This document shows, in pieces, positions 1 to 8,622 of a DNA stretch of 64,000 nt (within the stretch, counting starts at the first letter, position 1; every line of letters starts with the position of its first letter). The stretch comes from JBBWZH01 sp035544115 (lineage in GTDB: Bacteria; Actinomycetota; Actinomycetes; Mycobacteriales; CADCTP01): the NCBI GenBank assembly GCA_963714145.1, contig OY970235.1, positions 3,906,001 to 3,970,000 on the forward strand, written 5' to 3'. The translations under genes were made by a program, and so were the position numbers. The notes beneath the pieces were generated by a model. That model worked only from the letters and a program-made list of their open reading frames with translations, was not told the origin of the DNA and did no database searches.

Positions 1-448
1 AGAGCAGCTTCGCCAGGTTGCCGAGCAGCGCGACCAGCTGCCAGCCGCCGCTGGCCGCCGCGGCCGGCGGCCGCGGCTGGAACCGGGTCAGCCGCAGCGT
101 GTTCGTGATCGACGCGGCGGCCCCGGGGATCGGGACGGCCACCCCGCGACCGGCCGGGCTGCCGGCCGGCAGCAGCACGTCGACCGACTCCTCGGGCAGG
201 CCGCCGGCCCGGCTGAACCAGACCCGCACGGTAGCCGGCTCGACCAGCGCGGACTGCGGCACCAGCAGGTAGCGCGGCGACTGCGGCAGCGCGCCCGCGT
301 ACAGGCTCTGGTAGCTGTCGAACCCGTACGGCGGGACCGCCGTGGTGCCGGTGCCGTCGGTGCCGCCCAGGGCGAGCGTCATCCGCTCCATGCCGCGCCG
401 GTAGGCCGCGGTCAGCCCCTGCTGCATGCTGTCCAAGGCCGCGGTCAT
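1..448 (-). CDS. Unknown protein of the injection-system operon (3' end outside window)
   Basis: The reading frame starts with ATG at 448, 17 bases after the stop of the baseplate J-like gene, and runs off the left edge after about 149 codons. The visible part begins MTAALDSMQQGLTAAYRRGM and shows a helical N-terminus followed by a Gly/Pro/Ala-rich, beta-type region; I recognise no motif. Third positions are almost all G or C, so it is a real gene. Its place right after the gp25/J pair is where tail-like particles usually encode gpI-like wedge or fibre proteins, but that is inference from order only. Confidence 0.7.
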   Translation of the reverse strand, partial: MTAALDSMQQGLTAAYRRGMERMTLALGGTDGTGTTAVPPYGFDSYQSLYAGALPQSPRYLLVPQSALVEPATVRVWFSRAGGLPEESVDVLLPAGSPAGRGVAVPIPGAAASITNTLRLTRFQPRPPAAAASGGWQLVALLGNLAKLL

Positions 449-464
449 CGCGCGCTCCACCCGC

Positions 465-1790
465 TCATGGCGCGCTCACCACGATGTCGATGAGCTGGGA
501 GTCGATCGAGAACTGGGCCACCTCGCGGGGCAGCAGGGTGAGGTTCTCCCCCACCGCCAGCTCGACCGACTGGCCGAAGGCCGGGTCGCCCAGGGTGATC
601 CCGTCGAAGGCCGGCGGGCAGCGCCGCAGGTGCAGGTTCTGCACGTCGATGACGCCGGGCGCGGTGCGCGCCAGCAGCATCACGTCGGAGTACAGCACCC
701 CGCGGCCGAGCCGCAGGCTGTCCACGCTGGCGTGGATGGCGTCCAGCAGGTTGCCGCGGATCGCGTCCTGGTCGTGCCCGGCCTGGACCAGCAGGGTGGC
801 CCGGATCCCGACGTCCACCACGTCGGCCTGGGCGACGTTCGGGAAGATCGACGCCGGCCGGGACTGCCGGACGGTCTCCAGCACGGTGTCGTACACCCCG
901 GGCACCGGGCCGCCGCCGGTGCGCCAGGGCCAGCCGGGCTCGGTGGCGATCACGATGTCGAAGTAGTACGGCGAGCCGACCTGCCGCGGCTTGGCGAACG
1001 CCCGGCCGCCGAACAGGAACATCGAGAAGTAGCTCTGCGACACGTCGACCCCGCCGAGCGGGTCGAACAGGGCGGCGTCGCGGACCCCGTCCAGGTCGAG
1101 GATCTGGGCCAGCACCGCGTCCGGCGTCCACAGCGTCCGGGGGACGCCGAGCAGCCGGGCCCGGTAGCCGGCGTCCGGCTCGGCCAGCTCGCCGCCGGTG
1201 AACGCGCCGGGGTTGGTCGGGGTGACGGTGGCCGCCCCGAGGTTCAGGTGCAGGGCCGCCCAGCCGGGGTCGATCTGCAGCGCCTGCTGGGCGGTCAGGT
1301 TGCCGGCCGGCCCGCGGGCCACGGCGCGGACGCCGACGGTGACCGCGGGGACGCCCCCGTCCAGGGTGACCGGCGCGACGGTGCGGAAGGCCAGCGTGGG
1401 CGGCGCGGCGGTGGTCACCACGGTGCCCTCGGGCAGCACGTAGCGCCGGCCCGGCGCGGCACCGCCGAGCGTCAGCAGCACCTCGCCGGTGGCCGGGAGC
1501 AGCCGCCGGGGCAGGCCCAGGTCGGTGCCGAGCAGGTCCAGGCTGGCGCCGGACGCGGTGGTGACGAAGTTGGCGTAGTACTGCGCCTCCATGCCGCGCC
1601 ACAGCTCATGGCTGTCCCAGGCGACCGCGTCCAGCACCTTGCGCAGCGCGCTGCCGGAGCTGAGGTCCGCGTCGGCGCCGAACATGTCCCGGGCCCGGGC
1701 CTGCTGGTCGGCCACGATCCGGTCAATTCCCTTGAGGACGAAGCCGTCCGGCGTGACACCGAACGTCATCTGGTCCGCCTGGTCAGGCAA
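465..1790 (-). CDS. Baseplate J-like wedge protein of a contractile injection system
   Basis: This 441-aa protein fits the baseplate J/gp47 family, the large wedge subunit that links the baseplate hub to the sheath in P2-like phages, R-pyocins and contractile injection systems. The typical N-terminal region is present (about residues 60-95), with the segment SGASLDLLGTDLGLPR followed by a long beta-rich region. The start ATG overlaps the end of the gp25-like gene by 8 bases, which implies translational coupling. Gene order gp25 then J is the canonical one. It lacks a signal peptide or membrane segment, as expected for an intracellularly assembled particle. Confidence 0.9.
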   Translation of the reverse strand: MPDQADQMTFGVTPDGFVLKGIDRIVADQQARARDMFGADADLSSGSALRKVLDAVAWDSHELWRGMEAQYYANFVTTASGASLDLLGTDLGLPRRLLPATGEVLLTLGGAAPGRRYVLPEGTVVTTAAPPTLAFRTVAPVTLDGGVPAVTVGVRAVARGPAGNLTAQQALQIDPGWAALHLNLGAATVTPTNPGAFTGGELAEPDAGYRARLLGVPRTLWTPDAVLAQILDLDGVRDAALFDPLGGVDVSQSYFSMFLFGGRAFAKPRQVGSPYYFDIVIATEPGWPWRTGGGPVPGVYDTVLETVRQSRPASIFPNVAQADVVDVGIRATLLVQAGHDQDAIRGNLLDAIHASVDSLRLGRGVLYSDVMLLARTAPGVIDVQNLHLRRCPPAFDGITLGDPAFGQSVELAVGENLTLLPREVAQFSIDSQLIDIVVSAP

Positions 1791-2268
1791 GGGTCCCCCC
1801 CGCGTCCACGGTCAACGGTTGGCTGGTGACGGTCTCCACGACGACGAAGACCGTGTATTCGCGGCTGGCCCGTACCGCGGCGGCGATCCGGTCGCGGGTC
1901 GCGGCGTCGAGGCCGGGCTGCTGCTCGAACGCCCTGGGGTCGTCGGAGAAGAACACCTCGCGGATGTCCCGGACCCGCGGGTCCAGGCCGACGCAGCGGA
2001 CCAGCTGCATCTTCACGTACTCCTTGCGGGTGTGCAGGCCGTACGCGTAGGCGCCGACGGCGAGGCGGTCGAAGCCGAACTGGGCGTTGAGCCGGTCGGT
2101 GCCGAGCTGGGTGCCGATCGCCAGCCGCAGCGCCTGGCTGAGCGCGTCGAGCTGCTCGACCTGGGCCAGATCGCCGGTGTGGTCGTCGAAGACCAGGTCG
2201 CCGTCGTCGAGCTGGAGGCTGCGACCGAGGCTGGGCTGCCCACCGTCGGGCACGATCGGGCCGGTCAT
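1783..2268 (-). CDS. gp25/gpW-like baseplate wedge protein
   Basis: The 161-aa product matches the small wedge protein gp25 (P2 gpW), which nucleates sheath assembly at the baseplate. Visible features are an N-terminal segment with LQLDDGDLVFDD, a helical region LDALSQALRLAIGTQLGTD, and a C-terminal strand. It starts 67 bases after the PAAR-like gene and overlaps the J-like gene by 8 bases. It is longer than a minimal gp25 (about 110-130 aa) because of N- and C-terminal extensions. Family assignment rests on the helix pattern and on its place directly before J. Confidence 0.82.
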   Translation of the reverse strand: MTGPIVPDGGQPSLGRSLQLDDGDLVFDDHTGDLAQVEQLDALSQALRLAIGTQLGTDRLNAQFGFDRLAVGAYAYGLHTRKEYVKMQLVRCVGLDPRVRDIREVFFSDDPRAFEQQPGLDAATRDRIAAAVRASREYTVFVVVETVTSQPLTVDAGGTLA

Positions 2269-2335
2269 GGGGTGGCCTTCCGGAGTGAGCCGCGCTCGCC
2301 GGCTGCGGCCAATGTGTGCAGGGAGGGCGGGCGCA

Positions 2336-2713
2336 TCAGGACGACTCCAACTTCGTCTGGCCGGCCTTGGCGACCGACCAGGTGCCCGGGCCGGCTCCGC
2401 TGACCGTGGTGCCCTTCGCCTTGTCCAGCAGCGCCGGCTTCCCGCCGAGCGCCAGCTTGACCGCCTGCCCGGCCACGGCCGGGGTGGTCACGCAGGGCAC
2501 GAACACCGGCGGCGTGCTGGGCGTCTGGGCCGAGCACGGCGCGAGCATGCCGGCCACCGGCTTCGTCGGGGAGCCGAAGGAGAGGCCGGCCTCCATGCCG
2601 AAGGTGACCGCGCCGTTGCCGTCCACCGTCAGCCTGGTGTCGCCTGTGGACAGTGTGAGCTGGCCGCCGTGCGAGCACTTGATGACGGCGCCCTTGACCA
2701 CCACGAGGCTCAT
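2336..2713 (-). CDS. PAAR-like spike-tip protein
   Basis: This 125-aa protein starts with ATG at 2713, overlapping the TGA of the spike gene (ATGA). It resembles PAAR-like tip proteins that sharpen the VgrG/gpV spike. It opens MSLVVVKGAVIKCSHGG, with Cys13 and His15 as possible metal ligands, and two further Cys lie in APCSAQT and VPCVTTPA. The rest is short Gly-rich beta strands. The same frame is open far upstream of 2713, but that part only mirrors the spike gene. Placement immediately after the spike is the usual arrangement in type VI and extracellular contractile systems. Confidence 0.8.
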   Translation of the reverse strand: MSLVVVKGAVIKCSHGGQLTLSTGDTRLTVDGNGAVTFGMEAGLSFGSPTKPVAGMLAPCSAQTPSTPPVFVPCVTTPAVAGQAVKLALGGKPALLDKAKGTTVSGAGPGTWSVAKAGQTKLESS

Positions 2714-4530
2714 CAGGAGATCGCCACCTTCCCGTCGCCGACGGTCAACGTGGCCCCGCCGGCCTTGAGTACGACCTTCTGCTTCCCGTCCACCGTGACG
2801 TTGCCGCTGGCGTCGATCTCGACCGTGGTCCCCGACTTGTGGGTGATCAGCAGCACGTCGGCGTCGCCCTCGGTGGGCCGGGTGCCGAGGTCGGTGCAGG
2901 CGTCCTTGCCGACGGCGATCTTCAGGCCGGCCGCCTCGATGACGCGCCGGCCGTCGGCGGCGGTCAGGTCGTTGGCGCCCTTGCCGTCCGGCAGCGGCGG
3001 GTCGCCGCTGACCGCGGTCGGCAGGCACAGCCACCAGTCGCCGTCCTTGGCCGGCGGCCGGTCCATCTTCGGCTCGTTGCTCCACAGGTAGCCGGTCACC
3101 ACGGTGTCGTCGCGGGACCCCCGGACCTGGTTGAGCAGCGCGCGCATGCCGGTGTACGCGGGCACGGACAGGCCGACCTTGTGCCAGGCGAACGGCGACA
3201 CCACCTGCTTGTCCGCCAGCTTGGGCCCGTCCTTCTTCTGCGGGATGTCGAGGTCGACGCTGGGCGTGTTGGTGGTGACGCTGGCCTGCTGTCCATATTG
3301 GACGGTGACCAGGTGCTCGGCGGACTTGACCTCGCTGACCCGGCCGACGTCGGTCGCCGCCGACGAGGCGCCGGACGCCGCCTCCTTCGCCTTCCCGGAG
3401 ATCTTGTCGGCGACGCTCAGCGGGCTGGCCTTGCGGGCCAGCTCGCTCTGCCCCCGGTTGCTCTTGCCGGACCCGACCAGGGCGACCGCCCGGCCGGCGG
3501 AGGTGAAACCGCCATCCGCGGCGGACGAGTAGGTGTGGGTGAGCTGGAGCAGCCGGAACGGCGAGAACGGGTCCTCGTAGCCGGTGACGCTGGCGATGAC
3601 CAGTTGGCCGGCGCGCAGCTCCGGCGCGCCGGCGGCGGTGAAGTCGAAGCCGCCGACCGAGTCCTTCGGGGGCCGCTCGAAGACCCCCTTCTGCTTGCTG
3701 GCGCCGATCAGGAACGGCTTGAAGTCGGCGAGCTGGGCGCTGACCATGCCCTTGGCGCTGTTCAGCGCGACCAGGTTGTCGCCGCGGGTGATGAAGGCGA
3801 GCACCGCGGCCGGGTTCGGCAGGGTGGGCAGCGGGCCGGTGTCCGGCGGGTACTTCAGGTTCGACCCGAACACCACCCCGCCGTCCTGCACCAGCGCCTC
3901 GGCATTGAAGATCTCGGCGACCTTGGTCAGCAGTACGAACGTGTTGGCGCCGCTGATCTGGATCTCGCGGGTGAGCCCGGCGGGCGCGCCCTCGGGCGGC
4001 ACCCACTCGACCTTCCCGAGCAGCTTGACCTTGTCGCCGGCACCCTTGTTGGCGGCGTCGATGAGCTTCTGGACGGCCTGTTCGGCGGTGGTGTCCTTGG
4101 CCATGCTGAGGATGGCCTGCTTCTGCGCCCCGGCCGCCTTGTCCTCGTCGACCCCGGTGGCGGCCTGGAGCTTGAACGCCGCCTCTTCGGTGCCGGTCAG
4201 CAGGATGCTGCTGGGCAGGTTGCGGCCGGCCGCCTCGGCCGACTCGATCCGCCCGGTGAAGGCGACCGCCTGGTTCCACGGCTCGTCCAGGTAGCCCAGC
4301 TTGACGGTGACCTTCAGGCCTTCCTTGCCCTTGCCGTTCAGCCCGGTGATGATCTTGTCCTGGGTCGGCACCGGCAGATCCTTGATGCTGATCTTGATGG
4401 TGCCCGGCTGGCCGATCTCGTACTTGATCGTGATCAGCGGGTCGACGATGACGCTCCCGCTGTACACGTCGCTGGAGAGGTTCAGCCCGATGTCGGGGAG
4501 CTCGATCCGGTTCCACAGCACTACGCCCAT
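2713..4530 (-). CDS. VgrG/gpV-like central spike protein
   Basis: The 605-aa protein has the layout of a fused hub-spike. An N-terminal gp27/late-control-D-like beta-barrel region (about 1-340) is followed by an Ala/Ser-rich linker (about 375-400), an OB-like gp5 region (about 400-540), and a C-terminal repetitive beta-helix ending in GNVTVDG, QKVVLKAGG and TLTVGDGK. Such proteins form the trimeric needle that is driven through the target membrane. No lysozyme or toxin domain is evident. It overlaps the preceding 123-aa gene by 10 bases and the PAAR-like gene by a 4-base ATGA. Confidence 0.87.
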   Translation of the reverse strand: MGVVLWNRIELPDIGLNLSSDVYSGSVIVDPLITIKYEIGQPGTIKISIKDLPVPTQDKIITGLNGKGKEGLKVTVKLGYLDEPWNQAVAFTGRIESAEAAGRNLPSSILLTGTEEAAFKLQAATGVDEDKAAGAQKQAILSMAKDTTAEQAVQKLIDAANKGAGDKVKLLGKVEWVPPEGAPAGLTREIQISGANTFVLLTKVAEIFNAEALVQDGGVVFGSNLKYPPDTGPLPTLPNPAAVLAFITRGDNLVALNSAKGMVSAQLADFKPFLIGASKQKGVFERPPKDSVGGFDFTAAGAPELRAGQLVIASVTGYEDPFSPFRLLQLTHTYSSAADGGFTSAGRAVALVGSGKSNRGQSELARKASPLSVADKISGKAKEAASGASSAATDVGRVSEVKSAEHLVTVQYGQQASVTTNTPSVDLDIPQKKDGPKLADKQVVSPFAWHKVGLSVPAYTGMRALLNQVRGSRDDTVVTGYLWSNEPKMDRPPAKDGDWWLCLPTAVSGDPPLPDGKGANDLTAADGRRVIEAAGLKIAVGKDACTDLGTRPTEGDADVLLITHKSGTTVEIDASGNVTVDGKQKVVLKAGGATLTVGDGKVAIS

Positions 4531-4892
4531 GCCGCCACCTCGATCGTGATCCGCGAGCCGAAGTTGCCGGCGGCGTTGAGGTTGCCGCGGGCGACGGCGG
4601 CCTGGGTCAGCCGGACCGCGAGCGGCCCGGCCCGGTGCACCAGGCCCGGCTCCGGCAGCAGCTTGCGCAGCAGCACCACGCCGGAACCGCCGGCGCCCTG
4701 CTGGACCACCCGCAGCACCAGGAAGCCGGGCGCGCCCGGGGCGCCGAGGTCGTAGAGCGTCTCCGCCGGATCCGCGGCCGGGACGGTGAGGTTGGCGTAC
4801 AGCCCGAACTCGTACCCGGCGCCGGCGATGTCGCAGGCGAACGCCTGCGGCAGGCCGAGGTCGGGCAGGACCGGGAGCGGCGCGAAGTCCAT
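4521..4892 (-). CDS. Small baseplate-region protein, possibly plug-like
   Basis: The 123-aa protein begins with ATG at 4892, 2 bases after the preceding stop, and overlaps the spike gene by 10 bases. It is a compact, probably all-beta protein: an N-terminal segment with Gln-Ala-Phe and Tyr-Glu-Phe strands, then a hydrophobic FLVLRVVQQ strand, and a C-terminus ending SRITIEVAAWA. Small beta proteins at this place in myophage clusters include the baseplate plug (DUF6983 type), which seats on the spike. That match is by size, position and strand pattern only, so the name is tentative. Confidence 0.7.
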   Translation of the reverse strand: MDFAPLPVLPDLGLPQAFACDIAGAGYEFGLYANLTVPAADPAETLYDLGAPGAPGFLVLRVVQQGAGGSGVVLLRKLLPEPGLVHRAGPLAVRLTQAAVARGNLNAAGNFGSRITIEVAAWA

Positions 4893-4894
4893 CC

Positions 4895-5398
4895 TCAACC
4901 GCCGAACTGCCGCTTGAGCGGCACCATGTCGCTGACGGTCGGGATCGCCAGGGTGCCGAGCGCGAGCGCCAGGTCGAGCGCCTCGCCGACGATCGCGGTG
5001 ATGCTCGACCGCGGCACCTGGACCAGCGTGATGCTGACGTCGATCGCGTCCCGCTGCTTGTTGGACTGGGTGAACTTCAGCTGGGTGATCTGCATGTCCA
5101 GGCTGATCACCATGCCGGAGACGACCGGGATGCCGGCCAGTGCCATCAGCGGCGCGGTCGCGGCGGCCAGGGCGCGCGAGGTCAGCGCCATCGCCTCCAG
5201 GCCCTTCTTGATCACCAGCCGGGTCGATCCGACCAGCGTCGCGTCGATGGTCATCCCCCGCTCGGTCGGGGTGACGAGCTGGGTCAGCCGGCTGCCGGCG
5301 AGCTGAGCGGTCTTGTATCCCTCGGTCAGCACCAGGTTGGTCGCGGTGAACAGCGGGACCAGCCCGATCAGCACCGGGACGTTGATTCCGGCCGGCAT
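4895..5398 (-). CDS. Dit-like baseplate hub protein
   Basis: This 167-aa protein has the pattern of Dit-like N-terminal domains in contractile-tail hubs: a strand region with TPTERGMTIDATLVG, a helix, a Gly-Met-Val strand, and the closing signature QRDAIDVSITLVQVP. Such proteins form the ring that joins the tail tube to the spike. In many extracellular injection systems a LysM-containing protein sits at this place, but I see no LysM motif. The ATG at 5398 overlaps the stop of the large upstream gene (ATGA). Confidence 0.68.
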   Translation of the reverse strand: MPAGINVPVLIGLVPLFTATNLVLTEGYKTAQLAGSRLTQLVTPTERGMTIDATLVGSTRLVIKKGLEAMALTSRALAAATAPLMALAGIPVVSGMVISLDMQITQLKFTQSNKQRDAIDVSITLVQVPRSSITAIVGEALDLALALGTLAIPTVSDMVPLKRQFGG

Positions 5399-8025
5399 CA
5401 GTCCTCATCTCCTTCCCACGGCGAGGCGGGATCATCGGTCGCGGTGGGCTCATCGGCGGCAGCGGCAGCGGTGTCGCCGGCCGCGGGGTCGCCGGCCGCG
5501 GCGGGATCGGCAATGGCGGGATCGGCAGCCGCGGGATCGGCAGCGGCGGGGCCGGCAGTGGCCGGGCCGGGGAGATCAGCGGCGAGCCGGTCGAGCAGCC
5601 GGCGGAACGCGACCGGCCCGGTGCGGGCGGCGGCACCGGCCAGCGCGGCGATCGAGTCGTCCAACCGCCGGTCCAGCGGGCCGGGCCCGGCGGCGGCCCG
5701 GCGCCAGAGCGCGGCGTAGGCCTCGAAGCCGTACCGGGCCAGCGCGTCCGCCCGGCCGGGCGCCGCGGCGAGCAGCACCAGGAACCCGGTCCGGGCCCGC
5801 CGGTCGATCCGGTCGAACGGCAGCAGCGCGACGGCGGCGGCGAACCGGGCGGCCGCGCCCTCCGCGGCGGCGAGCGCGGCGGCGACCGCCGCGGTGCCGG
5901 GCAGCCCGACGCCGTCGGCGTCCAGCAGGGTGCGGAAGGCGGTGACCGCGGCGGTGCTGAGGCCGTCGGCGGCGAGCGCCTTCAGCGCGACGATCGCGGT
6001 GAGCGCGTCCGCCGCGGCCGCGTGCAGCTCCGTGTTCAGCCCGGCCAGGTCGTCCAGGGCCACGCCGGGCGGGACCCTGGTCCGGGCCAGCGCGGCGCCG
6101 AGGCGGTGCACCTCGCCGTCGGGCAGCGCGGCGAGCAGCGTGGTGACCTCGTCCACACCGTCGAAGTCCGGGTGCGCGGCGGCCAGCGCGCCGGCCAGCG
6201 TGACCAGCCGGGCGCCCAGCGCACCCGCGTCCACCGGCTCGCCCAGCCTGGTCAGCACGCCGAGGAAGCGCAGCACCCCGGTGGCGTCGCCGGTGACCTC
6301 GCCGGCGCCGGCGGCGACGTCGCCCTGCGGGCCGAACAGCGACGCGATCTCCCAGACCTGCCGCCAGCGCAGCCGGCGCAGCACCCGGTCGCCGCAGCCG
6401 AGGCGCTCGGCGCCGCGGGCGGCGGCCAGCACCGGGGCCGGAAGGGTGTCCAGGAACCGGTCCAGCCGGCGGCCCGCCGGCCGGTAGCCGAGGGTGGCCA
6501 GCCGCACCGTCACCAGCAGCTGGGCGAGCGCCGTGAGGGCGCGGGCGACCAGCTGCGGCGAGGTGAACAGGGTGCTGACCGACTCGCCGAGATCATTGCC
6601 GGCGTGCACCAGCGCGGTGGCCGAGTCGTGCGCCTCGTCCAGTACCTCGACCGGCACGGTGAGGCCGTGCGGCCCGGTCCGGACGCCGATCAGCGCCTCC
6701 TCGTGCAGGCGCCTCGACAGCAGGTTGAACCGGCGCAGCAGGGTGGCCAGCGCGGCGACGGTCAGCCGGCCGTGCTCGAGCGGGAACCGCTCGCCGATGC
6801 TGACCATCAGGTCGTGGTTGTCCGGGTCGAGGTCGTCGAACAGCCGGCCGTGCAGGCCGGTCTCGCGCAGCAGCGCGACGACGGCATCCACCTCGGCGCC
6901 GTTCGACAGCGACGCGAGGATCTCCAGCGCCACCCGCCGCTGCTCGGTCCACCCGGTGGCGGCCAGCAGCGCCCGCAGGTAGCCCGCCTTGCTCTCCCAC
7001 GGGACGAGGGTGAACGCCGAGCTGTCCAGCCCGGCCGGCCGCCGGGCCGCGGCTGCCGGGCCGCCGGCCAGCGCCGCGGCGACGAGCTGGTCGGTGCCGG
7101 CGACGACCGCGACCCGCAGCTGGTCGGCCAGCAGCGGCGCCACCCCGGTGCGGGCCTCGTCGGCCAGCTGGCGCAGCCAGTCCAGGCCGGCGTCGCGGTT
7201 GCGCCAGACCGGCCGGCGGTCCCGGGTGACCAGGCCGCGGGTGCGGTAGCCGCGGCCGGACGCGGTCGTGTCCGGGGCGAGCAGCGCGTCCGGCAGCAGC
7301 CCGGCGCGCAGGTCGGCCGCGTCCACCGCCGGCTCGGTGCCGACCACCCAGAACGTGCCGTCCGGGCCTTCGAGGATCGCGAACGAGGCGGCCGGGAACA
7401 CCACCAGGCCGAGCTGGATGGCCTGGGTCAGCGTGCCGGCCAGGGCGTGCCGGGGCGAGTAGACGGTGACCGGCCGCAGCGCGCCCAGCGCGGCGATCGG
7501 CCGGCCGTCGAACGGGCTGCCGCCCTCGCGGATCTCCCCGGCCGGGCCGTGCTCGGGATCCCGCCAGGCGCCGAAGTCGGGGCCGGCCGGCTCCGCCGGG
7601 GTGGGGAAGCCGGTGGCGCCCGCCGGCGCCTGGCCGGCGGCCGGCGACCGGGCCGGCCGGGCCGGGCGGCCCGGAACCGGGGCACCCGCCGGCCGGGCCG
7701 CCGCCGCGGCCTCGGCCAGCGGGCGGGTCGCCCGGGTCACCGCGGACCGCAGCGCCTCCTGCAGCCTGGCCCGGTCCGGGTCGGCGAGATCGCCGCTGAA
7801 CCGGAACGGGCCGGGCGGGTGCGGCACCGGGACACCGGCCGGCAGCGCGCCGGCCGCCTCGGCCAGCCGGCGGCCCACGGCGGCCTCGACGCTGTCGGCC
7901 AGCCGACCGAGCGCCTCGTCGCCGAGGGTGCCGGTGACGGTGACCTTGACCGGGACATGGCAGGCCAGGACGGTCAGCTCAGGGCGTCGTGCAACTGCTG
8001 CCAGATCCGCTCCTCGATCTGCCAC
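5398..8025 (-). CDS. Large Ala-rich protein of the injection-system operon, tape-measure candidate
   Basis: The 875-aa protein is mostly helical and Ala/Leu/Arg-rich, with a Pro/Ala/Asp low-complexity tail (about 815-875) ending WEGDED. I know no family for it. GTG at 8025 is chosen because a strong GGAGGAGG lies 4 bases upstream, although this puts the first 52 bases inside the upstream 47-aa gene in another frame. It lies between tube and hub genes, where phages encode the tape measure, and it is the only protein here long enough for that role. A compact region near 185-275 (TVYSPRHALAG, FAILEGPDGTFWVVG) looks globular, so it may instead be an accessory or cargo-handling protein. Confidence 0.75.
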   Translation of the reverse strand: MADRGADLAAVARRPELTVLACHVPVKVTVTGTLGDEALGRLADSVEAAVGRRLAEAAGALPAGVPVPHPPGPFRFSGDLADPDRARLQEALRSAVTRATRPLAEAAAAARPAGAPVPGRPARPARSPAAGQAPAGATGFPTPAEPAGPDFGAWRDPEHGPAGEIREGGSPFDGRPIAALGALRPVTVYSPRHALAGTLTQAIQLGLVVFPAASFAILEGPDGTFWVVGTEPAVDAADLRAGLLPDALLAPDTTASGRGYRTRGLVTRDRRPVWRNRDAGLDWLRQLADEARTGVAPLLADQLRVAVVAGTDQLVAAALAGGPAAAARRPAGLDSSAFTLVPWESKAGYLRALLAATGWTEQRRVALEILASLSNGAEVDAVVALLRETGLHGRLFDDLDPDNHDLMVSIGERFPLEHGRLTVAALATLLRRFNLLSRRLHEEALIGVRTGPHGLTVPVEVLDEAHDSATALVHAGNDLGESVSTLFTSPQLVARALTALAQLLVTVRLATLGYRPAGRRLDRFLDTLPAPVLAAARGAERLGCGDRVLRRLRWRQVWEIASLFGPQGDVAAGAGEVTGDATGVLRFLGVLTRLGEPVDAGALGARLVTLAGALAAAHPDFDGVDEVTTLLAALPDGEVHRLGAALARTRVPPGVALDDLAGLNTELHAAAADALTAIVALKALAADGLSTAAVTAFRTLLDADGVGLPGTAAVAAALAAAEGAAARFAAAVALLPFDRIDRRARTGFLVLLAAAPGRADALARYGFEAYAALWRRAAAGPGPLDRRLDDSIAALAGAAARTGPVAFRRLLDRLAADLPGPATAGPAAADPAAADPAIADPAAAGDPAAGDTAAAAADEPTATDDPASPWEGDED

Positions 8026-8117
8026 CTGACCTCCTCCCCGATATCGCCGATCACGACCACCTCGATCGGGAAGTGGTAGTGCACCGCGGTGTCCGGCACG
8101 TCCTGGTCGTCCGCCAT
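7974..8117 (-). CDS. 47-aa small protein resembling the N-terminus of the next gene's product
   Basis: This short gene lies between the tube gene (13 bases upstream) and the large Ala-rich gene, and starts with ATG at 8117. The product begins MADDQDVPDTAVHYHFPIEV and continues as one strand and one amphipathic helix ending QQLHDALS. The segment PIEVVVIGDIGEE followed by the helix lines up with PVKVTVTGTLGDE plus helix near residue 25 of the downstream protein. The two therefore look like paralogous strand-helix modules. In phages, short tape-measure chaperones occupy this slot; whether this is one is unknown. Confidence 0.6.
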   Translation of the reverse strand: MADDQDVPDTAVHYHFPIEVVVIGDIGEEVRWQIEERIWQQLHDALS

Positions 8118-8130
8118 CACTGCGTCCCGG

Positions 8131-8532
8131 TCAGCCGTTGGCCACCGGGGTGACCTGCAGGCAGATGCAGTTGAAGGTGGCGGTGGGGACACCGCCGATG
8201 ATCGCGGTGGTGGCGATCGAGGTGATGAAGCAGTCGGTGAAGGTGAGCGACGTGAACGACCAGTCGTCACCGCTGGCCTCGGAGGCCTCGACCGTGAACG
8301 AGGTGCGCTTGAGCGCGAGATCGGTCAGCATCGCCACGACCGGCCCGATCGCCTGGACGGCCATGGTGAAGGTGAACGTGGCCGGCTGGGCGACGTGCGC
8401 CACGTTGTCGCCCTCAAGCGAGTGCAGCGGCACCACCGGCACGGTGAACGTCGGGTTGAACGAGAGGATGGGCGTCACCGTGATGCTGTTCACCTTGACC
8501 ACCAGGTTCGTGGCCCATTGCGGAGTGGTCAT
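8131..8532 (-). CDS. Tail tube protein
   Basis: The 133-aa product has the size and all-beta composition of tail tube (Hcp/gp19-like) subunits that stack into the rigid inner tube. Its sequence alternates hydrophobic strands (LVVKVNSITVTP, ATFTFTMAVQA, ATFNCICLQV) around one short helix near VAMLTDLAL. It directly follows the sheath gene with 90 bases between, the standard sheath-tube order. The name rests on position, size and strand pattern rather than on a diagnostic motif. Confidence 0.78.
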   Translation of the reverse strand: MTTPQWATNLVVKVNSITVTPILSFNPTFTVPVVPLHSLEGDNVAHVAQPATFTFTMAVQAIGPVVAMLTDLALKRTSFTVEASEASGDDWSFTSLTFTDCFITSIATTAIIGGVPTATFNCICLQVTPVANG

Positions 8533-8622
8533 GAGTTCCTGCCTTTGCGTAGCCGCGCGGAAATGTCGTCACTGCCGGCGCTCACCGGCCGACGAGCTAC
8601 CTTCAGAACCTGCCGACCGGGC

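Noticed and set aside
2714..4516. Long open frame running antisense-style within the spike gene and leading into the PAAR-like gene
   Set aside because: The part before 2713 is Arg/Gly/Gln-rich with non-coding codon bias and lies fully inside the spike gene; only the PAAR-like part from 2713 is real.
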